Assembly: GCA_022824945.1 (NCBI GenBank)
Contig: JAJDYX010000029.1
Span: forward strand, 1-32,113
Source of the DNA: Candidatus Latescibacterota bacterium
GTDB lineage: Bacteria > Latescibacterota > UBA2968
Length of the DNA: 32,113 bases
Direction of reading: 5' to 3'
A program made the translations under genes and the position numbers. Numbering within the stretch: position 1 is the stretch's first letter; each line of letters starts with the position of its first letter. The notes under the pieces are model-generated. The model was not told the DNA's origin. It made no database searches and saw only the letters and a program-made list of their open reading frames with translations. Shown one piece after another: positions 17,936 to 28,300 of the stretch.

Positions 17936-19363
17936 TTAGGATGTAAAAAAACGCCACCCCCACAAAATAAGGGGATAGCCCGCAACAAAAATGACACGCG
18001 CAATAACACCCTCTATTGACGTATCCTGAAGATGAGGAGATAAAACGACAAAAACAACCGCCCCCGCAACACATATTTTCCCCAAACGCCCATACTCGTA
18101 GGGAACCGGATAAAACCGGCGCACGATGAGATAAAGCAAAACCGTCATCGTGACATGCGCGATAAGCGTACTATAAGCAGCGGCGATAAATCCAATTTTG
18201 GGCAAAAGAAAAATATTGATAGCGATATTCACACACGCACCCGTCCCCACAATAAACGGCAGAGATCCCGCGCGACCTTCGGCATATACACCCGCGGTGA
18301 GAATGATATAAAGACCGTGAAAGAAAAACGCCAGTCCCACCAGGGGCACAACCCGTATCCCTTCGAGATAAGTCTGTGCATTGTCGCCGGCAATCAGAAC
18401 GATTATTTCGCGTGCAAAAGTAGCTAAAATCAGGCAACCAAAAATGCCGAACAACGTGAAATACGTGGTGACACGCGCACACATCTGCCGCGTGTCATCC
18501 TCTGTATTTTCATCACCTGTTTCGTCGAGCACGGCAGGTGCCCAGGCAGAGCGAAACGCTTTAACCACAAAAAAGATGGGCAGACCGAGTTTATAGGTAA
18601 TACCGTAAATACCCAGATCGTCGAGATCCAGAAAAAATCGGATCAGAAAGCGGTCAGACAGACTGATAATAAGAAAGGAAAAGGCCGATGGCACAAAAGG
18701 CAGGCCAAAACGCAGAAGATCGCGTAACGCACGCACATCAAAAGTTGGACGAATTAACCTCAGCCCAACGGGAAACATGACAATAAGTGCAAAGAGAGAA
18801 CTGATGAGATTGGCTTCAAAAACCGCGATAGGCCCGCGTCCAAGACCGGCAATAAAATAAGCGGTGAGACCGAGTTGTAGCGTGTGTTGAATCACCCGCA
18901 CAATCGCATAGTGAAAGGATCTTTGACGAGCGCGACAAAGGGTGAAAAGGGGTTCTGACAGCGCGTCCAAAAGGACAACAGCGGCAATAAGTTCGAAGAT
19001 CGCACTGTAATCCGAACCGCCCAAAAGATGATGTGCGAGACTCCCGGCATTGGTCCAAACCAGACTCGACAGAATAACACCTGTGGCGAACAGTGCCCAA
19101 AATGCGGCACTAAATGCAGCGCGATGTTTGTTGAGATCGACCTTGCCAGATAAGAGGCGGATCAGCGCGGGATTGAGACCGAGGGAATAAAAAACCGCGC
19201 TAAAACCGATAAATGCAAATGCCAGAGACAAAATGCCATTATCAGCAGGTGTGAGATGTCTGGCATAGATGGGCACGAGCAAAATGGACACAGCGCGACC
19301 GAGCAGATCGCCCATGCCATAGACTGCCGTGTGTTGTACGAGAGATTTGATTCGAGAGAACAT
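17936..19363 (-). CDS. Polysaccharide flippase (Wzx/MurJ-like MOP superfamily)
   Basis: The 475-aa protein is almost entirely hydrophobic with 12-14 predicted membrane segments. It starts with FSRIKSLVQHTAVYGMGDLL, typical of the polysaccharide biosynthesis (RfbX/Wzx-type) MOP family, which flips lipid-linked saccharides across the inner membrane. The substrate is unknown, as no glycosyltransferases lie nearby. The start ATG at 19363 is 10 bp after the priA stop, so it is probably the last gene of the dtd-maf-rodZ-priA transcript. Its 3' end contains a possible terminator (17945-17976), after which glyA has its own leader. Confidence 0.85.
   Translation of the reverse strand: MFSRIKSLVQHTAVYGMGDLLGRAVSILLVPIYARHLTPADNGILSLAFAFIGFSAVFYSLGLNPALIRLLSGKVDLNKHRAAFSAAFWALFATGVILSSLVWTNAGSLAHHLLGGSDYSAIFELIAAVVLLDALSEPLFTLCRARQRSFHYAIVRVIQHTLQLGLTAYFIAGLGRGPIAVFEANLISSLFALIVMFPVGLRLIRPTFDVRALRDLLRFGLPFVPSAFSFLIISLSDRFLIRFFLDLDDLGIYGITYKLGLPIFFVVKAFRSAWAPAVLDETGDENTEDDTRQMCARVTTYFTLFGIFGCLILATFAREIIVLIAGDNAQTYLEGIRVVPLVGLAFFFHGLYIILTAGVYAEGRAGSLPFIVGTGACVNIAINIFLLPKIGFIAAAYSTLIAHVTMTVLLYLIVRRFYPVPYEYGRLGKICVAGAVVFVVLSPHLQDTSIEGVIARVIFVAGYPLILWGWRFFTS
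17945..17976 (-). terminator. Candidate terminator inside the flippase 3' end
   Basis: On the - strand ATCCCC (17976-17971) pairs with GGGGGT (17961-17956) across a 9-nt loop, and seven T follow at 17951-17945 after a 4-nt gap. It overlaps the last codons of the flippase. The stem is short, so termination may be partial. Confidence 0.35.
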
Positions 19364-19373
19364 AGTTAATCAC

Positions 19374-21818
19374 TCAAAGCATCGACATCGGATCGACATT
19401 GATCGCCAGAGTCACACCACGAGATCGGCGTTTATTGGGAGCAAATTGCGCGGCGGCATTGCGGGCGGCGGCATTGAGATGGCTGTGCGAATCGGACTTG
19501 AGCAAAACCTGCCAGCGGTAAGTGCCCTGGATGCGTGCAAGAGGAGCCTGTACGGGACCCAGAATTTCGACATCGGGGGGTGTTTGTCCGCGCAAAGTCT
19601 GCGCGATTATGCCAGCCGCACGTGCGACCTCGTGTTCATCTTTGCCCTTAAAAAGCAAAAGCACCACGCGCCCAAAGGGCGGGTAACCGAGACTCTGGCG
19701 CGCACTGAGTTCGCGCTGTGCAAAAGCTTCGAAATCGTGGCCCTGCGCGCATTGCACGGCTTCGCCATCGGGCATATAAGTTTGAATAACGACTTCCCCC
19801 GGAATCTCGCCCCGTCCGGCGCGTCCACTGACCTGAGTCAGCAATTGGAATGTGCGTTCGCTGGCGCGAAAATCCGGCAAATGGATACTCGTATCCGCAG
19901 AAATAACGCCTACGAGTGTCACGCCGGGGAAATCAAGTCCTTTGGCGATCATCTGTGTACCGAGCAAAATATCGGCTTCACCTCGAGAAAAGCGTTCGAG
20001 TATGCGGTCGTGCGCGCCTTTGCGACTCGTGGTATCCACATCCATTCGCAAAACGCGCACACCGGGAAACTGCGCTTCGAGGGTCTCTTCAACGCGCTGC
20101 GTCCCCACACCGAGAAAATGAAAATTGCTGCTGTGACACGATGGACACGTCGAGGGCGATGGCTCAATATAACCGCAATAATGGCAAAGCATCAGGCGTC
20201 GGGTCGCGTGATAGGTCAGAGTAACCTGACAGTGATCGCACTGGAAACTTTCCCCACAGTCAGCACATTGAACCGCAGGCGCGTACCCGCGCCGGTTTTG
20301 AAGCAAAATGGTACGTTGACCCTTTGCAATGCGCTCGCGCATCTTTTCCCGAAGCGGACGAGAAAATAAGCTGCCACCTTCGTGTCGCATATCCACGAGT
20401 GTGACAGTGGGCAATGGGCGATTATCGATGCGCTCTGGCAATATTAAAGCGTTGAATTTTTCCGTCTGTGCATTGTAATGCGACTCGAGAGAAGGGGTTG
20501 CCGACCCCAGCACAATGGGCAAATTTTGCAGATGGGCGCGCATCACAGCGACATCTCGCGCATTGTAGCGAGGTGCGGGATCGTCTTGTTTGTACGAACC
20601 ATCGTGTTCTTCGTCGATAATGATAAGACCCAGATTTTCCACAGGGGCAAAAATAGCTGAGCGCGCACCAATAACAACGGCGCGTTTTCCCCTGCGAACC
20701 TCGCGCCAGGCATCGTAGCGTTCCCCAGGGGACAATGCACTGTGCAAAACCGCGACGCGATCGCCAAAATGGGCGCGAAAGCGGCGGACGGTCTGCGGCG
20801 TCAGAGTGATTTCCGGCACCAGAACAATCGCGCCTTTGCCCGATGCGAGTGCGTGTGCAACCGCCCGAATATAAACCAGTGTTTTGCCGCTACCCGTCAC
20901 CCCGCGCAAAAGGTGAACCCGAAAGGCGTTTTCATCAATGCTCTGTCTAATCGCCTGGATACCCCGCGCTTGATGGGGCGTAAGCGTTACATCCTCAGGC
21001 GGGGGAAGGTCGGCATCGGCATAAGGGTCGCGCACCACTTCGCGGTCAATAAAACATATCAAATTGCGCTTGACCATTTCCCTCAGTACACCCGACGAAA
21101 TCCCCTCTGCGGATAGCTGTGAGGCCAAAAGGGAACGATTTGCTGAACGCAGAAGGCGAATACACTGCGCCTGACGGGGAGCGCGTTTTGCCAGTGTGGG
21201 CAATTCCAGATCAAACCAGCGCGGATCATTGGGCACAAGTGCCACTGCGCGCTGGGTTTTTGTTTTTACTTTTGGTGCTGACATCTTTTGAAACGCGACC
21301 AGAACGCCCCGCCTCAAAAGGCCGTATATCGCGGGCTGTACGCCCTGTTTTCCAAGTCGTTTTTGAAGTTGACGCATCGATGCCGAACCGAGTTCGCCCA
21401 ATGCAGTGACGACCTCGCGCTGGCGTGGGGAAAGCAGGCGAATGATCGCGTCGTCAAAGTTTTTTTCAAGGGCAAAATGCTGCCCACTATCCAGGTGAAT
21501 ACCCGATGGAAGAGCCGCAGAAAGCACTTCCGAAAGACTGCATAGATAATACCAGGCCATCCACTTGCACAATTCGAGCATCGGCGGTATTACAAGCGGG
21601 TGGGAATCGAGGATTTGGGCAATGGTCTTGACGCGATTGGAGGGCAGATCGCACGTTTCGCAAAAACCGACGACAATACCCGTAACCCAGCGTTCTCCGA
21701 AAGGAACGAGAACGCGGTAGCCCGTTTGCAGATCGTTCTGGAGATCGTCGGGAATGCGGTAGGTAAATGTATCGAGGGACGTGCCTAGAGGAACGATGTG
21801 TGCAAAGGGATACGCCAT
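19374..21818 (-). CDS. priA: Primosomal replication protein N' (PriA helicase)
   Basis: PriA reloads the replisome at stalled forks. The 814-aa protein has the N-terminal 3'BD region, a superfamily 2 helicase core with Walker A GVTGSGKT (306-313) and DEEH (402-405), and eight zinc-binding Cys in the order C518, C521, C527, C530, C545, C548, C558, C561. These are followed by GVGTQRVEETL and helicase motifs V and VI (for example QVSGRAGRG). It is longer than E. coli PriA (732 aa), mainly between the 3'BD and the helicase, in a winged-helix-like region. It begins at ATG 21818, 9 bp after rodZ, and is part of the minus-strand operon. Confidence 0.95.
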   Translation of the reverse strand: MAYPFAHIVPLGTSLDTFTYRIPDDLQNDLQTGYRVLVPFGERWVTGIVVGFCETCDLPSNRVKTIAQILDSHPLVIPPMLELCKWMAWYYLCSLSEVLSAALPSGIHLDSGQHFALEKNFDDAIIRLLSPRQREVVTALGELGSASMRQLQKRLGKQGVQPAIYGLLRRGVLVAFQKMSAPKVKTKTQRAVALVPNDPRWFDLELPTLAKRAPRQAQCIRLLRSANRSLLASQLSAEGISSGVLREMVKRNLICFIDREVVRDPYADADLPPPEDVTLTPHQARGIQAIRQSIDENAFRVHLLRGVTGSGKTLVYIRAVAHALASGKGAIVLVPEITLTPQTVRRFRAHFGDRVAVLHSALSPGERYDAWREVRRGKRAVVIGARSAIFAPVENLGLIIIDEEHDGSYKQDDPAPRYNARDVAVMRAHLQNLPIVLGSATPSLESHYNAQTEKFNALILPERIDNRPLPTVTLVDMRHEGGSLFSRPLREKMRERIAKGQRTILLQNRRGYAPAVQCADCGESFQCDHCQVTLTYHATRRLMLCHYCGYIEPSPSTCPSCHSSNFHFLGVGTQRVEETLEAQFPGVRVLRMDVDTTSRKGAHDRILERFSRGEADILLGTQMIAKGLDFPGVTLVGVISADTSIHLPDFRASERTFQLLTQVSGRAGRGEIPGEVVIQTYMPDGEAVQCAQGHDFEAFAQRELSARQSLGYPPFGRVVLLLFKGKDEHEVARAAGIIAQTLRGQTPPDVEILGPVQAPLARIQGTYRWQVLLKSDSHSHLNAAARNAAAQFAPNKRRSRGVTLAINVDPMSML

Positions 21819-21827
21819 AGAAACAAA

Positions 21828-22784
21828 CTATCGGCCGATCTGCGGGCCAGAAGGCATCTTGTCGAGTTCTTCGACTTTGATGAGCGTGCGAGAAATGGTC
21901 AAGCGAAGGCCGTGTTCGGGTGGGCTGGCAAATTCGAGAGGCTGGTTCTGCAGTGAAAGCGCAATCGGGCCAGCACGCTGTATCTCCACTTGAAAATGGT
22001 CATGTGCCAGCCAGCGTTGCTCCATGCCGGGGGAAAGCATACCAGCAAAAACCCCGCGACCATCGGCAGTAATCGATAAATGCACTGTTTCACTTGCAAC
22101 GCCAGAAAGAGTCATGATTTCCTCTGCGGCAATGACGCCGGGAACTGGCAAATTATATGTGGAGAGCACAGCGAGTGCTGGTGGGGAAGCTGGCGTCTCC
22201 TCCACAATATCCGATGGCATCATCTGGTTTTCCGATAGGGGTAGCGATGGCATAACGGACTCTGTGCTATCTCGTAGTTGCATCTCTTGTACGGATTTCG
22301 CACTGTCCTTCTCTTCTTCGGAAATACTTATTTGTTCGGGTGAGATAACCGATTCTGTACTATCTGGTATTGAAAGTGGTGATGTGGTTATATCGAGCGG
22401 CGCGGTGAGCGGTGTTTCTTCACGCGTGTTGAGAATGATGATCACCACCGCAATCACCGCGAATGCGAGCAATGAGATAAATATTGCGCCGCGGTTTATC
22501 CCGCGTTCTGAAGAGGACGGTACTGGGGGCCGCTCACGCGGCAGCACGCCGCTTCTTTCAAAGCGCGAAAGAATATCCGCAACATCGAGGTTGAGTTCTT
22601 GTGCATAAGTTTTGAGAAACAAACGCGCGTAGGCTACGGGCAAATACTCGAATTGCCCCGCTTCGAGCACCTTAATAAACTCGGGATTGATCCGCGTGTG
22701 TTCATAAATATCGCCGATACTCAAACCCAAATTTTCGCGCTGCGTCTTGAGTAATTCACCAATGTCTTGTTTTTCATCTGTCAT
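21828..22784 (-). CDS. rodZ: RodZ-like cytoskeletal protein with HTH and DUF4115
   Basis: The 318-aa protein has an N-terminal cro/CI-type helix-turn-helix (about 8-72; GELLKTQRENLGLSIGDIYE), a single membrane segment (98-118), a low-complexity Ser/Glu-rich linker with repeated DSTESV units, and a C-terminal beta domain (about 225-305) like DUF4115. This is the RodZ layout; RodZ links MreB filaments to the elongasome and the HTH contacts MreB rather than DNA. The start codon lies inside the 3' end of maf (11-nt overlap), so translation is probably coupled. Confidence 0.85.
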   Translation of the reverse strand: MTDEKQDIGELLKTQRENLGLSIGDIYEHTRINPEFIKVLEAGQFEYLPVAYARLFLKTYAQELNLDVADILSRFERSGVLPRERPPVPSSSERGINRGAIFISLLAFAVIAVVIIILNTREETPLTAPLDITTSPLSIPDSTESVISPEQISISEEEKDSAKSVQEMQLRDSTESVMPSLPLSENQMMPSDIVEETPASPPALAVLSTYNLPVPGVIAAEEIMTLSGVASETVHLSITADGRGVFAGMLSPGMEQRWLAHDHFQVEIQRAGPIALSLQNQPLEFASPPEHGLRLTISRTLIKVEELDKMPSGPQIGR

Positions 22785-23412
22785 AGATGGTTGTATTCCC
22801 GTTATTTGTTAGATCTATTTCGGGTATAATCGCCCAGAGCGATTGCCCGACCAGACGGTGATAAAGGCCCCAAAAGTTCGCCAGCGGCAAGCCCACTACA
22901 TTGTAGAAGCAGCCAGAGATGGATTGAATAAATGCAGATGCACGCCCCTGCGCACCATAAGCACCGGCTTTGTCCATAGAATCTCCAGTGGCGACATAGC
23001 GCGAAATATCCTCCGATGAGAGCACGCGCATGGTGACGTGAGTAATAGCAACCTCTGTGAGGGTCTGTCCGGTTTCCGTATCTGTAAGGGCCAGTCCGGT
23101 ATAGACCTGATGGGTTTTTCCCGAAAGTTGCGCCAGCATGTCTTCGGCGTGTTTGGCATCATTCGGTTTCTCGAAAATCGCATTTTCCAATACCACAACT
23201 GTATCGGCTCCCAAAACGAGCGCGTGGTCAAAACGATGGACAACCGCCTGTGTTTTTCGCTGCGCGATTTCCCGCACATATTCAGCGGGTGGCAAAATGG
23301 TATCCAAAGACTCATTCGCATTGCTCGGCGCGATCTCAAATGGTATATCCAACAAACGCAACAAATGCGCACGCCTGGGCGAGGCAGACGCGAGAATCAG
23401 TCTCTTCTTCAT
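22774..23412 (-). CDS. maf: Maf-family nucleoside triphosphate pyrophosphatase
   Basis: The 212-aa protein starts with [10 protein letters not shown], the Maf signature, followed by GADTVV and the [10 protein letters not shown] motif, and ends in [10 protein letters not shown]. Maf proteins hydrolyse non-canonical or methylated NTPs (dTTP/UTP class) to the monophosphate and pyrophosphate and are linked to septum formation. The usual family length is about 190-210 aa. It overlaps dtd by 4 nt (23409-23412) and rodZ by 11 nt. Confidence 0.93.
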   Translation of the reverse strand: MKKRLILASASPRRAHLLRLLDIPFEIAPSNANESLDTILPPAEYVREIAQRKTQAVVHRFDHALVLGADTVVVLENAIFEKPNDAKHAEDMLAQLSGKTHQVYTGLALTDTETGQTLTEVAITHVTMRVLSSEDISRYVATGDSMDKAGAYGAQGRASAFIQSISGCFYNVVGLPLANFWGLYHRLVGQSLWAIIPEIDLTNNGNTTIYDR

Positions 23413-23852
23413 ATCTCTGAGTCAATCATCAATGTAACGGGGCCTGTATTGTGAATTTCAACCTGCATATACGCGCCAAAAACGCCGGTTTCAGTATGAA
23501 TACCAAGAGCGCAGAAGTGCTGGACAAATTGCTCGTACAGGGATTTGGCAATATCTGGCGGAGCAGCCCGATTAAAACTCGGACGCTGGCCTTTACGGGT
23601 GTCGGCGTGCAGGGTAAATTGCGAAACCACCAGCGCCTGCCCGCCCGTGTCGAGCAGAGATCTGTTCATTTTTCCACGATCGTCTTCAAAAATTCTCAAA
23701 TTTACACATTTCTCAGCAACATATTCCATATCCGGCAGACCATCGGTATCACTAATACCCAGCAGAATCAAAAGACCGCGATCAATTTGACCAACGACTT
23801 GTTCTTCAACTCGAACCGTTGCCCTGCACACCCGCTGAATCAATGCCCGCAC
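23409..23852 (-). CDS. dtd: D-aminoacyl-tRNA deacylase
   Basis: The 147-aa protein matches DTD along its length: MRALIQRV start, the SQFTL motif and the C-terminal NTGPVT, the two active-site signatures that form the dimer interface pocket. It removes D-amino acids, and glycine from tRNA-Ala, as quality control. GTG is the start, preceded by a GGAGG ribosome site six bases upstream. It is the first gene of the - strand cluster, so the promoter must lie in the region to 24145, which it shares divergently with the RND operon. Confidence 0.93.
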   Translation of the reverse strand: MRALIQRVCRATVRVEEQVVGQIDRGLLILLGISDTDGLPDMEYVAEKCVNLRIFEDDRGKMNRSLLDTGGQALVVSQFTLHADTRKGQRPSFNRAAPPDIAKSLYEQFVQHFCALGIHTETGVFGAYMQVEIHNTGPVTLMIDSEI

Positions 23853-23994
23853 GCTATCCTCCAGTTCTGTAAACGCCTATATCATTTATAAGCTATTTAT
23901 GGCATGTGTGCAAGGTGAAAGATAAAGAGGGCGGCAAAACAGCTTCACTATCCCGGCGCAATCGCAAATAATAGGAACAAAATGAGCCAAACAC

Positions 23995-24023
23995 TTGTAT
24001 TTTATTAAAGATATTCGTATTTT
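23995..24023 (+). promoter_or_regulatory. Possible promoter for the RND/P450 operon
   Basis: The 293-bp divergent gap between dtd and the RND adaptor has an AT-rich tract with TTGTAT (23995-24000) and TATTTT (24018-24023) separated by 17 nt. Both elements match sigma70 consensus only partly, so it is weak evidence. No gene was seen in the gap. Confidence 0.25.
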
Positions 24024-24062
24024 TGTACAGGATTCTCGACGAAGATTCACAAGAATGGGAGT

Positions 24063-24088
24063 TCAGGGAAGCATCTGGGCCTCCCTGA
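24063..24088 (+). promoter_or_regulatory. Inverted repeat in the RND operon leader
   Basis: TCAGGGA (24063-24069) and TCCCTGA (24082-24088) form a 7-bp perfect stem around a 12-nt loop, 57 bp before the start codon. No T-run follows, so it is not an obvious terminator. It could be an operator or leader structure; no regulator gene lies next to it. Confidence 0.35.
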
Positions 24089-24145
24089 TTCTGCTCGTAG
24101 GACTACGGATGATTCCCATCAGTCTGTACTGAAAAGAGAAAAGAG

Positions 24146-25342
24146 ATGAATCGAGGAAAAAGCTTACTCCTGGCCAGTGCCATCCTTCTCATATCCACGA
24201 TTGTTGCCTACTTTATGGTCTGGCTTAAGCCCGAGCCGGAAATCCAGCCTCTTAGTCCTCAGATACCTTTCGCGGTCACGGCTCCCGCAGTGGTCGGCAC
24301 CGGTGCAATTCCCGTGTACGGTGCAGGGACAGTTCGACCTGTTGCAAAGATAGATGTCGCTGCCGAAATCAATGGCAAGGTTATTTGGGTAGATCCGGCC
24401 TTTCAGAGTGGCGGACGAGTCCGAAAAGGGCAGGTTCTCTTCCGCATTGATGACGCCGACTACCGCAACAGAGTACAGCAAGCGCGTGCCAATGTGGCCG
24501 CGCAGCATGTCGCACTCCTCCGGGCGCGTGAAGAAGCCCAGATAGCACGCGCTGAGTACGCGCAATTCAGACGTGAGCAAACGGATATAGCCGAAGCCAA
24601 TCCCCTTGCGCTGTGGGAGCCTCAGATCGAGGCAGCTCGAGCCGCGGTGGCCAGAGATAGTGCGGTGCTCGCCGATGCCGAGTTGGCCTTGGCACGCACA
24701 AAAGTCCATGCACCCTTCAGAGGCGTCGTGCAGGCAGAATCAATAGATATGGGGCAGTTCGTGGTGGCTGGGCAGAGTGTGGGACGACTTTACGCGACCG
24801 ATGCAGTAGAGGTGGTGGTTCCCCTCTCCGATGCCAACGCGGTTCTCATCCCAGGCCTCTGGGAGCTAAAAGCGGGCGACGGAGATAGGCAGGTCAGGGC
24901 CCGTGTCATCGCTGAATACGGCGATGGAAGCTACGCCTGGGAGGGCTATGTAGATCGAGCAGAAGCATCCCTGGACGAACAGACGCGGACTATTGACGTC
25001 ATCGTGCGCGTTCCGAATCCCTTTGCGAGCGGCACCCGAGTCGAGGCGGCAGGCGTGGATCCTGGCCCGCCCCTTCTCGTGGGCAAGTTTGTGGAAGTGC
25101 AAATTGAGGGAATCACCCCAGATCGGTACTTCATCCTGCGGCGGTCAGCACTCAGGTCGGGCAACGAGATTTGGGCAGTGCGCGATGACACGCGATTGAC
25201 CATCGTCCCGGTGCGCGTCCTTCAGCGTTCCGATGATCAGGTGTTCGTAACCGGCACTCTGAAAGCCGAGCAGGCGGTCGTCATAGGCGGGATTCAAGTC
25301 GCAACCGAAGGCATGGCGGTGCGGATCGGAGGTGATCCATGA
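24146..25342 (+). CDS. RND efflux periplasmic adaptor (HlyD/AcrA-like)
   Basis: The 398-aa protein begins with an N-terminal membrane anchor or signal (about 7-26), then a lipoyl-like domain (about 60-110, VRKGQVLFRIDDADY), a helical hairpin (about 105-190, rich in Ala, Arg and Glu), and a beta-barrel plus membrane-proximal domain to the C-terminus. This is the membrane fusion protein of a tripartite pump. No lipobox Cys is seen. The stop overlaps the permease start by 4 nt (ATGA at 25339-25342), so the pair is coupled. No outer-membrane TolC gene appears in the window; the pump would need one from elsewhere. Confidence 0.92.
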   Translation: MNRGKSLLLASAILLISTIVAYFMVWLKPEPEIQPLSPQIPFAVTAPAVVGTGAIPVYGAGTVRPVAKIDVAAEINGKVIWVDPAFQSGGRVRKGQVLFRIDDADYRNRVQQARANVAAQHVALLRAREEAQIARAEYAQFRREQTDIAEANPLALWEPQIEAARAAVARDSAVLADAELALARTKVHAPFRGVVQAESIDMGQFVVAGQSVGRLYATDAVEVVVPLSDANAVLIPGLWELKAGDGDRQVRARVIAEYGDGSYAWEGYVDRAEASLDEQTRTIDVIVRVPNPFASGTRVEAAGVDPGPPLLVGKFVEVQIEGITPDRYFILRRSALRSGNEIWAVRDDTRLTIVPVRVLQRSDDQVFVTGTLKAEQAVVIGGIQVATEGMAVRIGGDP

Positions 25343-28300
25343 ACCGAGAAGATGGTTCCGCACGGGAACGCCCTGGACCGATAGCTTACATGGCGAGCAA
25401 CAGTGTAGCCGCCAATCTATTGATGTGGGCGATCATCGCCGCCGGACTGGTGTCGCTGACCGGTCTCGAGCGGGAAGCGTGGCCCACGGTCCCTTTCTAC
25501 CATATTGAAGTCTTGATGGTCTATCCCGGTGCCACACCTGAGGAGGTGGAGGAGTCCATCGTCGTCAAAATTGAGGACCAGGTCAGCGGCTTGGATGATG
25601 TAAAAGCGGTCAAGTCCGTAGCGGCCCCGGGTATAGCATCCGTCCGGATTCAAATGGATTCCGGTACAGACATGTCTCAGGCGTTGGACGATATCGAGTC
25701 TGCTGTCAATCGCATACAGTCTTTCCCCGCCAGTGCCGAACGTCCCCAATTCAGGGAAATGACCAACCGCCAGAGCATGATGCGGCTCATTGTTTATGGC
25801 GATGTACCCGAGCGCTCGCTGAAGGAATTGGCGTACCAGATCGAGGATGAACTCACGACGCTTCCCTCCGTGTCCCAGGTCGAGGTCAGTGGTATTCGGA
25901 AATACGAGATCTCTATCGAGGTACCGCTTCATCGGCTAAGAGCACTTGGACTTACACTCACTGGCATCGCCAACACGATTCGTCGCAGTTCCCTAGACTT
26001 GTCTGCCGGTAGTATCGATACCCGGGAATCCCAGGTGCGGGTCCGGACTCTCGGGCAGAACTACGACCAACAGGATTTCGAAGAGATCGTCCTTCTCAGC
26101 GGCAGCGACGGCACAGTATTGCGCCTTGGCGATATCGCCGAGGTTCGCGACGGTTTTCAGGAAACCGACCTGATTATCCGGCATCAGAACCATCCTGCTG
26201 TATTCGTCGAGGTCTTCCGGGCCGATGGTGAACAAGTGATGGATGTCGCCACGAGCGTCCGAGAGCACCTGGCAAACGAAGTGATCCCATCCCTGCCCGA
26301 CGGGGTGGGCGTCACCATGTGGAATGACGAGTCCCAGGACTACGAGGAACGCGCCGATCTTCTCCTCAAGAACGGTATTCTGGGCCTATTGCTGGTCTTG
26401 CTCTCCCTGAGCCTGTTTCTCCAGATCCGGCTTGCCCTGTGGGTCGCGGTCGGTCTCGCCGTTTCGGGCATCGGCGCTCTGGCTGTGATGCTTGCACTCG
26501 ACTTCGCGATCAACACCATCTCGCTGTTCTCGTTTGTCCTCGCCATTGGCATCGTCGTTGATGATGCCATAGTCGTAGCCGAGTACATCCACTACGAACG
26601 CATGCGGGGAACACCCGGGGTGGTGGCGGCGATCCGCGGCGTACGTCGGATAAAAGTGCCGTTGACATTCGCAGTCCTCACTTCTGTGGCGGCGTTCATG
26701 CCGCTGCTCTTTATCCCCGGAGGCGTTGGAGAAGTATGGTCAGCGCTGCCCGTTATCGTCATCGCCATGCTACTGATTTCTCTGGTAGAATCGCTGCTGG
26801 TACTGCCCAATCACCTGTCCCATATGCCCGGCCCGGAATGGGTGCCGACAAGAGCTTTTGATCGGTTCTTCGCACGGATCCAGAATCGTGTAGATGTGCT
26901 GCTGAACAGGTTCGTACAGGGTCCGCTGGATCGCGGGCTGCGGTTCGCGACGGATCAGCCCCTGGTAACAATGGCGGGGGCTGTAGGACTGCTCGTGCTG
27001 AGCATCTCTCTGCTATCGGCGGGTATCGTCCCGACTTCGTTCGCCGGTGTGGTTGAGGGGAATTTTGCAACAGCCACTCTGGAAATGCCCGATGGGACGA
27101 CTGCGCAACGGACGTACGAAGTGGCGCAGGAACTGGAGGAGGCCGGTCATCGGGTCATCGAACGACTCGAGCGTGATCGGCCTACAGATGCGCCTCCGCT
27201 GCTGTCCGGTGTAATGATGATTGTCGGTCAACGGCCGCGAATTCAGGGTGGAGGACTGAACCCTGCGGCAACCCTGAATCCGGAAGCCAACATCGCCACC
27301 GTCGAGTTCAAACTCCTGGGCGCGCAGCACCGACAGATCTCCACCGTAGAGTTCGTGCAGGCATGGCGCGAGGAGGTGGGAGTCCTGCCCTATGTGCGCG
27401 GAATCATCTTCAGCGGCGAGATCATCGACTTCGGCAATCCCGTCGAGACCGTGCTGTCGCATCCGGATCCGGATCGCCTCGCCCAGATTGCAAATTCTGT
27501 GGTCGATGGTCTCCGTGGCGTGGGAGGCGTCTTCGACATACGCTCGGATCACACCCCGGGCATCCCGGAAGTTCAACTCGGGTTGCGGCCAGAAGCGCGA
27601 ACCCTCGGTCTCACACTCGACGACCTGGCCGGGCAGGCGCGAGCCGCATTCTTTGGCGCGGAAGCCATCCGGGTGCAGCGCGGTCGGGAGGAGATCCGGG
27701 TCTATGTGCGTCTGCCCTCCGATGAACGGGAATCCATCACCGATGTCGAAGGGTACCTGCTCCGTACGCCGGGTGGCGCAGAGGTCCCCCTGACCAGCGT
27801 GGCCTCGCTGAACTCGGGCACGTCGCCCCCCGCTATTCTGCGAAGAGACGGCCAGCGTGTCATCACGGTCACTGCGGATGTGGATCCTGCGGTGATTTCC
27901 GGCGGAGAAGCCAATGCCATCCTCGTCAATTCAATCCTCGCGGACCTCATCGTCGCGAACCCGGACCTGACTTACATGCTTGGAGGCGAACAACAACAGC
28001 AGGTCGAGTCTCTGGACTCGCTCTATCGTGGATTTGTGATTGCCATGCTCATGATCTTCGCGCTGCTCGCCATCCCCCTCCGTTCCTATACCAAACCGTT
28101 CATCGTCATGGCCGTCATCCCGTTCGGATTCATCGGCGTGATCCTCGGTCACTGGATTCTGGGAATCGCGGTGAGCGCGCAGTCCCTCATGGGCTTTTTC
28201 GGTCTCAGCGGCGTCGTTGTGAACGATTCCCTGGTCATGATCGACTTTATCGATCAGGAACTCGAGGAGGGCATCCCGGAGCAAACCGCGATTATCGAGG

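Noticed and set aside
19329..20369. 346-codon open frame on the + strand opposite priA
   Set aside because: It lies antisense to the PriA helicase and zinc-binding region and has no family features.
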